Source of the DNA: Candidatus Sumerlaeota bacterium
GTDB lineage: Bacteria; Sumerlaeota; Sumerlaeia; JABWBI01
Assembly: GCA_016928695.1 (NCBI GenBank)
Contig: JAFGKF010000200.1
Location: forward strand, 1 to 34,817
Direction: 5' to 3'
DNA length: 34,817 bases
Part shown: one piece after another, positions 1 to 8,655 of the stretch
Layout: each line of letters opens with the position of its first letter
Numbering within the stretch: position 1 is the stretch's first letter
Made by a program: the position numbers and the translations under genes
Notes under the pieces: generated by a model
What the model was told of the DNA's origin: nothing
The model's database searches: none
The model's input: the letters and a program-made list of their open reading frames with translations, nothing else

Positions 1-55
1 CCCGGCCGTGTTTGTCCTCGACACCGGCCGGAGGCCACCGATAGATTTCCCGGCC

Positions 56-1675
56 ATGTTGCCGCTCCGTCTCTGGACCAACGCCGATCTCATCACACTC
101 GACCCGGATCTCCCCCGGGCCGAGGCGCTTGTCACGGCGGGCACCACGATTCTCGCGGTGGGCGGCGCGGTGCTCGCCGAGGGATGGCGCAGCCGTGTGG
201 ATGAGGTGATCGACCTGCGGGGTCGCACCGTCGTCCCCGGCCTCACGGATTCCCACATCCACCTGATCGAGCACGGACAGGCCCTGCGCGAGGTGGCCCT
301 CGAGTCCTGCCGCTCCACGGCGGAGACGATCGCGGCGGTGCAGGCGTTCCCCCACCCCGCGTCGGGTTGGATCATCGGCCGGGGATTTCAGACCAACCAC
401 TTCGACGATGGGATCATGCCGCACCGCGCGATGCTGGACGAGATCTTCCCCGGCCGACCGGTGGTGCTCTCCTCTCGCTGTGGTCATCAGATCTGGGTGA
501 ACACGGCGGCTATGGAGGCGGCGGGTGTGACGGCCGCCACGCCCGATCCCAAGGGCGGAGTGATCGTCCGGGACGAGCGGGGTGAGCCCACGGGGGTGCT
601 CCAGGAGGAGGCGATCGAGCTCATCACACGCCACATCCCCAAACCAAGCGAGAGCCAGCTGCGCGAGGCCGTGCGGGTGGCCGCGCAGGACCTGTGGAGC
701 CATGGGGTCACGGCGGCCCACGCCCCCGAGGGGCGGGATCACCTGGGCCTGGTCTCTCGGATGAGGCAGGATAATGCGCTTCCCATCCGAACCCATTTTC
801 TTCCCCCGGTCTCGATCGCAGAGAATCTGGCGGCGGCGGCTCTGTGTGTCGGGCTCGGCGACCACTGGCTGAGTCTCGGAGGCCTCAAGATCTTCCTCGA
901 CGGAGCGCTCGGCTCCGCAACGGCGCTGATGCACGGGGACCACTGCGGACGCCCCGGCGACCGCGGTGTCGAGGTCACACCGCTCGATCGCTTTCAGGAG
1001 ATGGTGGAGCACGCCCACATCAACCGCTGGTGCGTGGCGGTGCACGCCATCGGCGATCTCGCCGTGGACCGCGCGATCGACACCATCGCCGCCTCGCAGC
1101 GACTCTGGGGCATCTCGCGGGACAACCACGGACCGTGGGACCGAATCGAACACTTCCAGTGCCTGTCCCCCGGCGCGGCGGAGCGCGCGGGCGATGCCCG
1201 CATCGCCGCGATGATGCAGCCGATCCACCTCTTCGACGACTGGGAGCCCGCGAATCGCCTGTGGGGGGACGACCGCGCCTCACGCACCTACGCCTGCCGG
1301 TCACTCCTGGACGCGGGTGTCCCGGTCGCCCTCGGCAGCGATGCCCCGGTCGCGTCCGCCAATCCCTGGCTCTGCATGCACGCCACCGTGACCCGCACCG
1401 ATCTCAGCGGTGAGCCGAGAGGCGGCTGGCACATGCCCGAGGCGCTGACCGCCGCGGAGTGTCTCGAGGCGTATTGCTGCACGCCTGCTCTCGTCGCGGA
1501 TGAGCTCGAATGGCGGGGGCAGCTCAGGCCGGGGACCGTCGCGGACTTCGCCGTGCTCAGCGAAAATCCCCTGGCCGAGGGCTGCGATCTCCGCGGCGTT
1601 CGGTCCGACATGACCATCCTCGACGGCGCGGTGGTCCACGATCGCCACGGCGAGTTCCGAGAGGCCGAGTGCTGA
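56..1675 (+). CDS. Amidohydrolase family protein (YtcJ-like, amidohydrolase 3)
   Basis: Long ORF (8..1675, in-frame ATG at 56) with LWTNADLITLD, VVPGLTDSHIHLIEHG, AVHAIGDLAVDRAID, RIEHFQ and ALGSDAPV motifs typical of YtcJ-type metal-dependent hydrolases. Confidence 0.9.
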   Translation: MLPLRLWTNADLITLDPDLPRAEALVTAGTTILAVGGAVLAEGWRSRVDEVIDLRGRTVVPGLTDSHIHLIEHGQALREVALESCRSTAETIAAVQAFPHPASGWIIGRGFQTNHFDDGIMPHRAMLDEIFPGRPVVLSSRCGHQIWVNTAAMEAAGVTAATPDPKGGVIVRDERGEPTGVLQEEAIELITRHIPKPSESQLREAVRVAAQDLWSHGVTAAHAPEGRDHLGLVSRMRQDNALPIRTHFLPPVSIAENLAAAALCVGLGDHWLSLGGLKIFLDGALGSATALMHGDHCGRPGDRGVEVTPLDRFQEMVEHAHINRWCVAVHAIGDLAVDRAIDTIAASQRLWGISRDNHGPWDRIEHFQCLSPGAAERAGDARIAAMMQPIHLFDDWEPANRLWGDDRASRTYACRSLLDAGVPVALGSDAPVASANPWLCMHATVTRTDLSGEPRGGWHMPEALTAAECLEAYCCTPALVADELEWRGQLRPGTVADFAVLSENPLAEGCDLRGVRSDMTILDGAVVHDRHGEFREAEC

Positions 1676-1707
1676 GAGACCCCGAATCCCAAAGGAGACC
1701 TTTCTCT

Positions 1708-3228
1708 GTGAGACCCCTGATCATCGCCCTGATTCTCACCCTGCCCCTTGGCATGGCCCTGGCCGCCCCTGTCGAGGGGGCGGATTCGCCCGCCGCGCTG
1801 GAGGCGGAGATCGACGCCCTGATCGAGGCGGCGGCGCCCGAGGGCGTGATCGCCATCTGCGTGTCACAGCGCGAGCCCGACGTCGATCTGATCAGCAGGG
1901 AGGCCGACCGCCCGATGACGCCCGCCTCCAACAACAAGATTCACACGACGGCGGCGGCATTCCACTGTCTTGGGCCGGATCTCACGCTCACCACTCGGGT
2001 GCTGACCAACGGCGAGGTCGACGACAACGGCTGTCTGCGTGGCGACCTCATCATCGTCGGCGCGGGCGACCCGACCATCTCGGGGCGATTCAACGGCGGC
2101 AACGTCCTGCAGACCTTCGAGGCCTGGATGGCGGCACTGGAGGAGGACGGGATCCGCTCGATCTCGGGCGACATCATCGGCGACGACGATCTGTTCGACG
2201 ACGCCCTCATCGCCGACAGCTGGTTCATGCAGGAGCTCGGCGAGTGGTACTCCGCGGAGAACAGTGCGCTCTCCTTCAACGACAACTGCGTCGACCTGCG
2301 CTGGCGCGGCGCGGCGGCGCCTGGGAACCCGGCCGCGTTCACCATGATCCCACAGACCCGCTACCTGCAGGTCGTCAGCCGTGTGAACACCATGGCCGAG
2401 GGCTCGAGCACCGACCGCTACTATCACCGACAGCACGAGAGCAACCGGGTGGTCGTCAACGGCGGGATCAATGTGGGGCAGACGCGGACCGACTCAGCCA
2501 CCGTGCACAACCCCACGCTCTACACGGTCACCGTCCTGCAGGAGCTCCTCTCGCGCCACGGCATCACGGTGCTGGGTCGTCCCCGGGACATCGACGACCT
2601 GGATCGCATTGAGATCTATGGGAGCGGGACCCGGGAGCTGGCCTCGTGGACCTCGCCCCCGCTCAGCGAGATCTGCGACGTCATCAACCAGCGGAGCCAG
2701 AACTTCTACGCCGACATGGTGCTCAAGCTCATCGGCGCCGAGGTCGAGGGCGAGGGCTCCTTCGAGGCGGGAGCGCGCGCGGTGAGACGCTTCCTCGACG
2801 AGATCGGAGCGCTTCCCGAGGGCGACGACTGGGTGATGGTCGATGGATCGGGGCTCTCGCCGCTGAACCGCACGACAGCCCGCTGCCTCACCCGGGTTCT
2901 CCGCCACATGGACACCCGGCCTGACGCCGACATCTTCCGCTCGACCATGCCGCGCGGCCGCGCCGACCGCGGCTCGCTGCGCACACGGTTTGGACACTCG
3001 GATCGCCACATCGCCGTCGCCGATCAGATCCTGGGCAAGACCGGCTACATCGGCGGCGTCTGGTCGCTCTCGGGATTCATCACGAATCAGGCGGGGGTCG
3101 ATATGTGTTACTCGATCATCCTCAACGGCTACCGCTCCGAGGAAGTGCCCCCGCTGCGCATGATCGACGACATCGCGGTGGCCATCGCCGCCTCGACCTT
3201 CGAGGAGCAGGCACCACCGGAGGAGTGA
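1708..3228 (+). CDS. dacB: D-alanyl-D-alanine carboxypeptidase/endopeptidase (PBP4/DacB family, peptidase S13)
   Basis: ORF 1510..3228 with in-frame GTG at 1708 after AAAGGAG; signal peptide; MTPASNNKIHTTAAA (SxxK), SAENSALSFNDN (SxN) and GKTGYIGGVWSLSGF (KTG) motifs. Confidence 0.88.
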   Translation: MRPLIIALILTLPLGMALAAPVEGADSPAALEAEIDALIEAAAPEGVIAICVSQREPDVDLISREADRPMTPASNNKIHTTAAAFHCLGPDLTLTTRVLTNGEVDDNGCLRGDLIIVGAGDPTISGRFNGGNVLQTFEAWMAALEEDGIRSISGDIIGDDDLFDDALIADSWFMQELGEWYSAENSALSFNDNCVDLRWRGAAAPGNPAAFTMIPQTRYLQVVSRVNTMAEGSSTDRYYHRQHESNRVVVNGGINVGQTRTDSATVHNPTLYTVTVLQELLSRHGITVLGRPRDIDDLDRIEIYGSGTRELASWTSPPLSEICDVINQRSQNFYADMVLKLIGAEVEGEGSFEAGARAVRRFLDEIGALPEGDDWVMVDGSGLSPLNRTTARCLTRVLRHMDTRPDADIFRSTMPRGRADRGSLRTRFGHSDRHIAVADQILGKTGYIGGVWSLSGFITNQAGVDMCYSIILNGYRSEEVPPLRMIDDIAVAIAASTFEEQAPPEE

Positions 3229-3229
3229 G

Positions 3230-4753
3230 ATGCGGATCAGCCTGCTGGCCACGCTCTTCGGCGTGTGCCTTTTCACCTCCTGCGCACTTCAGCGAGGCAC
3301 CGGGCCCACCGTGAGAGAGATCGGCGACGGACTCTGGAGCGTGACGCTCCGCTTCACCCCCGAGGGGGAGTTCGAGCGCGTCCACCTCGCCGGGGAGTTC
3401 CTGGGATGGGACCCCGAAGGGCTCGAGATGCTCGACGAGGACGGCGACGGCACCCACGAGGTGACGATCGAGCTGCCCATGGGGCGCCATCTCTACAAGT
3501 TCACGCTCGACGGCGGCGAGCAGTGGTTCTCCGATCCGCTCAATCCCCATCGCACCCCGGATGGCTACGCCAACTCGATTCTCTATCTCGGCGTCGATCC
3601 CGATGACTACCCCGAGGACCAGGAGCCCCCCTCGCCGCCCGCGCCCGATCGCCCCTGGCTCCCCACCGAGCAGCAGACCGAACCCACACCGCGCGATGAG
3701 CCCAATGTGCGGTTCGAACTCATTGACGACGGCTTTGACGAGGTCTTTGTCACAGGTGACTTCAATGGCTGGACAGGGCAGCTCGACCAGATGGAGCGTG
3801 GCGACGATTCCGGTCGCTGGACGCTGAGGCTCCGGCTCGATGAGCCGGTCTGGAGTCGATATCGCTTCGTCGTCTGGCGCGGAGACGAGTGGTCCACGAT
3901 CCGTGATCCGGAGAATCCTCAGATCTCCTTCGATGGTCATCCCATGGATTCGGTGGTCTTCACCCCCGGCGCGGATCGAGGCGTCGTCGAGATCCTCAGC
4001 GAGAGTCTCACCGCCTCGGTGTCGACATGCGAGGCGAGAGCTGTCTGGGCGTGGCTCCCGCCGGCCTATTTCACTGAGACCGACCGCCGTTTCCCCGTGC
4101 TGATCATGCATGACGGGCAGAATGTCTTCGATGACCCCCTCAATCCCTTCGGCCATGGCGGATGGCATGTGAACACCATCGCCGAGGAGCTGATCGCCGA
4201 GGGGCGCATCGAGCCGTTCATCCTCGTCGCCGTTCCATGCAACGGAGAGCGGCGCATGGAGGAGTACGGGATGGACGAGGATGTCATGGACGCCTCGGAG
4301 CATCCCTATGCGCGTTATCTCATCGACGACGTCCTCCCCCTCGTCACCGCGCGGTATCGAACGCTCACCGGACCCGCGAGCACCTCGGTGATGGGCTCCT
4401 CGATGGGCGGGATCATCTCGTTCTATCTGGCCTATCATCACCCCGATGTCTTCGGGCAGGCCGCGTGCCTCAGCCCGGCGTTCATGATCGGCGACGCGTC
4501 GGAGCGGACGCTGCTCGACCTCGTCCGCGCCGAGGGCAAGCGCCCTGTCCGCCTCTACCTCGACAGCGGCACCGCGGGCGAGTGCGAGGACGGCGCCCCC
4601 CAGACGCGCGAGATGCGCGATCTCCTCATCGAGAGCGGCTGGGTGCTCGGCGACGATCTCGTCTGGCACCAGGAGGAGGGCGCCGCCCACAGCGAGCGGG
4701 CCTGGCGCGCACGCGTCTGGCGCCCGCTGGAGTTTCTGTGCGGGGAGAGGTGA
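3230..4753 (+). CDS. Putative lipoprotein esterase with two N-terminal AMPK-GBD/CBM48-like E-set domains and an esterase-D/Fes-like alpha/beta hydrolase domain
   Basis: LFTSC lipobox-like N-terminus; two E-set segments (VHLAGEFLGWDPEG...YKFTLDGGEQWFSDPLNP; VFVTGDFNGW...YRFVVWRGDEW); VLIMHDGQNVFDDPLNPFGHGGW and GSSMGG nucleophile elbow. Confidence 0.85.
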   Translation: MRISLLATLFGVCLFTSCALQRGTGPTVREIGDGLWSVTLRFTPEGEFERVHLAGEFLGWDPEGLEMLDEDGDGTHEVTIELPMGRHLYKFTLDGGEQWFSDPLNPHRTPDGYANSILYLGVDPDDYPEDQEPPSPPAPDRPWLPTEQQTEPTPRDEPNVRFELIDDGFDEVFVTGDFNGWTGQLDQMERGDDSGRWTLRLRLDEPVWSRYRFVVWRGDEWSTIRDPENPQISFDGHPMDSVVFTPGADRGVVEILSESLTASVSTCEARAVWAWLPPAYFTETDRRFPVLIMHDGQNVFDDPLNPFGHGGWHVNTIAEELIAEGRIEPFILVAVPCNGERRMEEYGMDEDVMDASEHPYARYLIDDVLPLVTARYRTLTGPASTSVMGSSMGGIISFYLAYHHPDVFGQAACLSPAFMIGDASERTLLDLVRAEGKRPVRLYLDSGTAGECEDGAPQTREMRDLLIESGWVLGDDLVWHQEEGAAHSERAWRARVWRPLEFLCGER

Positions 4754-4768
4754 CAACGATGGAGCACA

Positions 4769-4806
4769 GGCGCCCTCGCCGGTTTCCATTCGCCGGCGAG
4801 GGCGCC
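4769..4806. terminator. Strong intergenic hairpin (GGCGCCCTCGCCGG / CCGGCGAGGGCGCC)
   Basis: Perfect 14-bp inverted repeat with a 10-nt loop directly after the esterase stop codon; no clear U-tract. Confidence 0.5.
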
Positions 4807-4855
4807 GGCGCTCCATATGAGGGGCGCGGCACCACGTCACCGACCATCCCCTCTC

Positions 4856-4887
4856 TTGACAGGACCGCCCCGCCGCTCTGATATCAT
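4856..4887 (+). promoter_or_regulatory. Putative sigma70-type promoter (TTGACA-N20-TATCAT)
   Basis: Perfect TTGACA at 4856-4861 and TATCAT at 4882-4887 just upstream of the CDS at 4908; the 20-nt spacer is longer than usual. Confidence 0.45.
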
Positions 4888-4907
4888 CGTCGGATCGGAG
4901 TGATGAG

Positions 4908-6164
4908 ATGGCGATGATCTGGTATCCCGACCTCGACAGACCGCGGCTGCGGCCGATCGAGGCGATCCCCATCGAGCACGAGGGGGAGACGCTGATCGGG
5001 CTGCACGACCCCTCGGGTCTGGCCAAAAGTGGACTGGCCGTCTCGCCCCCGATGTTTTTCGCTCTCACGCTGATGAACGGCCTGACATCGATCGATCAGA
5101 TCACCGCGGCTTTCAAACAGCAGTTCGATGTCGAGCTCCCCGAGGGGACGCTGCGGGAGTTCGTCCTCCAGCTCGACGAGGGCTGCCTCCTCGAATCGAT
5201 GCACTTCCGGCAGCACCGCGAAGAGCGCCTCGCCGCCTACCGCGCGCTGCCCGCGCGCCCGATGACCCACGGCGGCCGTGGCTACCCGACCGATCCCGAG
5301 GAGTTCACCGAGGCGTTCAACTCGCACTTCACGGCGGAGGGCGGACCCGGCTCCCCCCCCGAGCCGGAGAGTGGACCCGAGATCCGCGCGCTCATCGCAC
5401 CGCACATCGACTTCGAACGCGGGGCCATCAACTACGGCTGGGCGTACCAGGCACTCGGCTCCGGCGCGACGCCGGAGACCGCCGTGATCCTCGGCACATC
5501 GCACCAGCCCTGCCGCCATCCGCTCACCCTCACACGACTCGGATTCGAAACCCCTCTGGGCACACTCGAGCCCGAGACCGGGTTCATCGAGGCCCTCGCG
5601 GAGCGTCTCGATTACGATCCGTTCGAGGATGAGCTGATCCACGTCATGGAGCACTCGGTGGAGTTCCAGGCGGTGGCACTGCGCCATCTCTTCCCCGACG
5701 CCTCGGAGATGCGCATTGTCCCCATCCTGTGCGGCTCCCTCGCGGACGACCCCACGGAGGATGGAGTGGCGAGGGGAGACCGATTTGAGAGAGCCATCGG
5801 GGCTCTGATCGAGACCATCGCCTCATGGGATCGCCGCGTCTGTGTGATCGCGGGCGCGGACCTGGCGCATGTGGGCCCCCAGTTCGGGGACGAGCAACCC
5901 GTCAGCGAGGAGCAGATGGCCGAGGTGGCGTCACTGGACAGGGAGGCGCTGAACCTCGCCGCCGCGGGAGATGCCGAGGGATTCCTGGAGTCGTTCGCCC
6001 CCACCCACAACGCGCGGCGCGTCTGCTCCGTCGCGTGCATGTACACCGCGCTGCGATGCCTGCCCAGCCTGGAGGTGGAGCGGGGTCGCGTGCTCCACTA
6101 TGCACAGAGCGTCCACCCGAGCCAGCTGCTCGCGGTGACGCATGCCAGTGTGGCGTTTCCGTGA
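4908..6164 (+). CDS. MEMO family protein (AmmeMemoRadiSam system protein B-like) with an extra N-terminal helical domain
   Basis: ALIAPHIDFERGAINYGWAYQAL, VILGTSHQPC, EHSVEFQAVALRHLFPD and VIAGADLAHVGPQFGD are MEMO family motifs. Confidence 0.85.
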   Translation: MAMIWYPDLDRPRLRPIEAIPIEHEGETLIGLHDPSGLAKSGLAVSPPMFFALTLMNGLTSIDQITAAFKQQFDVELPEGTLREFVLQLDEGCLLESMHFRQHREERLAAYRALPARPMTHGGRGYPTDPEEFTEAFNSHFTAEGGPGSPPEPESGPEIRALIAPHIDFERGAINYGWAYQALGSGATPETAVILGTSHQPCRHPLTLTRLGFETPLGTLEPETGFIEALAERLDYDPFEDELIHVMEHSVEFQAVALRHLFPDASEMRIVPILCGSLADDPTEDGVARGDRFERAIGALIETIASWDRRVCVIAGADLAHVGPQFGDEQPVSEEQMAEVASLDREALNLAAAGDAEGFLESFAPTHNARRVCSVACMYTALRCLPSLEVERGRVLHYAQSVHPSQLLAVTHASVAFP

Positions 6165-6183
6165 ATGGGAGGAGAGAGGCGGA

Positions 6184-6477
6184 TCACTCCCCGCTGAGCT
6201 TCCAGCCCTCGCCCTTGACGTACTTGTAGAGCTTGCGGCCCTTGTCGCGCGCCTGGAGGTACGTGCGGATCTTGTGCTTCCACTCCGCCTGAACGGCCCA
6301 CTTGCTCGACTGCCAGTAGTGCTTCCGCCAGGGAGTGCAGGCATCATCGCGTTCGATCTCGAGGTAGATGTCCTCGATGTCGATCGGCTGTTGCTCCGAG
6401 ACGATGCGGTGCAGTGCATCGCGCACTTTCTTGGTCAAGAGGCGGAGCTGATGGGCGTCGAGTCCTTCCGCAGACAC
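6184..6477 (-). CDS. Hypothetical small protein (97 aa)
   Basis: Compact ORF with protein-like composition (YLEIERDDACTPWRKHYWQSSKWAVQAEWKHKIRTYLQARDKGRKLYKYVKGEGWKL) in an otherwise empty gap; no family recognised. Confidence 0.6.
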   Translation of the reverse strand: MSAEGLDAHQLRLLTKKVRDALHRIVSEQQPIDIEDIYLEIERDDACTPWRKHYWQSSKWAVQAEWKHKIRTYLQARDKGRKLYKYVKGEGWKLSGE

Positions 6478-6612
6478 TGGCAGTTCCCTCCAGATCAGAT
6501 TCGGGCGGACACGCTGCCGTCTCTGGGATCAGCTGTCAAAGCTTCGTTTTAAAAAAGTCCGCCCTCGTCCGACGCCTGAACTCCTTCGTCGCAAGTCAAA
6601 GCCTCACAGACT

Positions 6613-7473
6613 TCAGGGGGGCGACTGCAGATCGCCCAGCCACCTCAGGATGTCCCGGCAGACGCGATCGCGCTCGGGTTCGAACTCCAGCATGTGCCAC
6701 TGCCCCGGGTAGGTCTTCATCGTCAGCAGCGCACCGGGAATGCGGCGCATCATCTCCTGGGTGTGGGGGAGATCGATGACCTGATCCTCCCCCCCGAACA
6801 GCGCCAGGGTCGGCAAGATCAGACGCGGGAGGAGGCGCTTGAGCTTCCCCTGGAGAACCCGGGTCTGGACGAAGAACCGCGCCGTGCACTCGTGAAGCGC
6901 CAGCGGATCGGCCTCGATCGCGGCGACGCGAGCGGTGTCGCGGGTGAAGAGCCGCGCATCCCAGACGGGGTGATGCCGTCGCCTGGTGGGATCGAAGATC
7001 TGGTCGCGTGCGATGCCGAGCTGCTCGGCCTTGCCGAAGTAGGTGTGGAGGATCAGCGCCGGGGCGACGGTGATGACCGACGAGAGCCCCCGCGGATGCA
7101 TCGCAGCGCAGGCCAGCGCGGGGCGCGCCCCCCAGCAGTTGGCGAGGAGGTGAACCGTCTCGACCCCCTCGAGCCAGCGGGCGTCGTTGATCGCGGCGCG
7201 GATGTCGGCGATCCAGGTCTTCCACGAGTCGATGTCGCCGCGCTCCCCCTCGCTCCGGCCGGCGCCACGGCGGTCGACGAAGTGGACGGTGAACCCCCCG
7301 CGCGCGAGGGCCATCGAGCTCTCCTCGTACCACCCGGCGTGGCTCTCGATGCCGTGGAGGCGGACGATCACGCCGCGGCACGGCTCGGCGCGCCAGACGC
7401 GGCGATAGAGCCGGGGCTGACCCTCGCGCCTGACCCACCCCTCCCCCGTCTGAACCTGGACCTCGGCACTCAT
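6613..7473 (-). CDS. Alpha/beta hydrolase (serine aminopeptidase/monoacylglycerol lipase-like)
   Basis: VIVRLHGIESHAGWYEESSMALARGGFTVHFVDRRGAGRSEGERGD; LLANCWGARPAL nucleophile elbow variant; FGGEDQVIDLP and YPGQWHMLEFEPERDRV. Start set at ATG 7473, overlapping the upstream stop codon. Confidence 0.85.
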   Translation of the reverse strand: MSAEVQVQTGEGWVRREGQPRLYRRVWRAEPCRGVIVRLHGIESHAGWYEESSMALARGGFTVHFVDRRGAGRSEGERGDIDSWKTWIADIRAAINDARWLEGVETVHLLANCWGARPALACAAMHPRGLSSVITVAPALILHTYFGKAEQLGIARDQIFDPTRRRHHPVWDARLFTRDTARVAAIEADPLALHECTARFFVQTRVLQGKLKRLLPRLILPTLALFGGEDQVIDLPHTQEMMRRIPGALLTMKTYPGQWHMLEFEPERDRVCRDILRWLGDLQSPP

Positions 7474-8645
7474 CACAGATCGATGTGATCGCTCCGCTGC
7501 GACCATTTGTCGAGAAGTTCCCGATTCAACCGCACACCCCAGCCGTGACCCCCATGGGGCTTGGCGCGCCCCCCCCATCCGAATCCCATCGCGGGCTCGA
7601 AGAGAAACTCGCCGAGGAGATGGCGGTCGTACGAGCCCTCGAAATGGCAGAGGCCATCGACCGTCAGGGCGAACGCGCGGCCCGCCGAGGAGAGCAGGGG
7701 CGACTCCCCCACCATGCACCCCAGCCACGCCCCCCGCTTCGCGCGCCGGGCCTCCTCGAAGATGCGCAGCGAGGTGACGACGCCACCGCACTTGGAGAGA
7801 CGGATGTTGAAGAGGTCGCACTCTCTCTCCCGGATGGCGCGGCGGGCATCGGCGAGCGATGTCAGCGACTCGTCCAGCGCGATCGGGACATCGACCGCCT
7901 GGCGAAGCCGGGGGAGATGGGGCTCATCCCCCCTCGCCAGGGGCTGCTCCACGCTCGAGATGCGGAACGTCGAGAGCGCCCCGACGGCGGCCACGGCCTC
8001 CTCGAACGACCAGGCCCCGTTGGCATCGACGCGCAGATCGGTCCTCCGACCGAAGACCCGGCGCAGGCGCTTCAGCCGCGCGATGTCCCCCTCGAGATCG
8101 GTGCCCACCTTGACCTTGATCTGACGGAGACCGAAGAGACGCATCTTCATCGCCCTCTTCGTGATCGGCCACAGATCACCCTCGCCGATCACCCCCGAGA
8201 CGATGACCGGGCGGCTCGCGTCGCGGAGGGGGAGTCCGAGTCTCTCGGCCAGGAGCCGAACGATCTCCATGGCCGAGATCTCGAGGATGCGCGCGCCGAG
8301 ATCGATGAGGGCGAGATCCAGGGCGCAGCGCGCACTGGGGTGGTCGGGCAACAGCGAGTCGGCCACTGACTCCAGCCCATGGATGAACGACTCCACGGAC
8401 TCGCACCTCGGCCAAGCAACCGATCCAGCCGCTGACCGGATGATCCGATGAACACCCTCGGCGGTCTCGCCTGTCACATACTCCCGGGGCAGGCACTCCC
8501 CCCAGCCCTGAATGCCGTCCGCCGTCTCCAGGCCCACGACGACGTTGAGCGATGAGTGCCGCGCGTGCGCGGCGTGTCGAAAGGGGGTCTTCAGGGGCAC
8601 CTCGACCAGATGCAGGTGGAGGCGCCTCGGCCTCGATGGCATCAC
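7473..8645 (-). CDS. Enolase superfamily enzyme (dipeptide epimerase / o-succinylbenzoate synthase / muconate cycloisomerase-like)
   Basis: IKVKVG (KxK), LRVDANGAW, SVEQPL and IALDESL catalytic and metal-binding motifs. Confidence 0.85.
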   Translation of the reverse strand: MMPSRPRRLHLHLVEVPLKTPFRHAAHARHSSLNVVVGLETADGIQGWGECLPREYVTGETAEGVHRIIRSAAGSVAWPRCESVESFIHGLESVADSLLPDHPSARCALDLALIDLGARILEISAMEIVRLLAERLGLPLRDASRPVIVSGVIGEGDLWPITKRAMKMRLFGLRQIKVKVGTDLEGDIARLKRLRRVFGRRTDLRVDANGAWSFEEAVAAVGALSTFRISSVEQPLARGDEPHLPRLRQAVDVPIALDESLTSLADARRAIRERECDLFNIRLSKCGGVVTSLRIFEEARRAKRGAWLGCMVGESPLLSSAGRAFALTVDGLCHFEGSYDRHLLGEFLFEPAMGFGWGGRAKPHGGHGWGVRLNRELLDKWSQRSDHIDL

Positions 8646-8655
8646 GGCGTCGCTC

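Noticed and set aside
3122-5068. 648-aa minus-strand ORF
   Set aside because: Antisense of the esterase with E-set domains; no recognisable motifs and spans intergenic hairpin.
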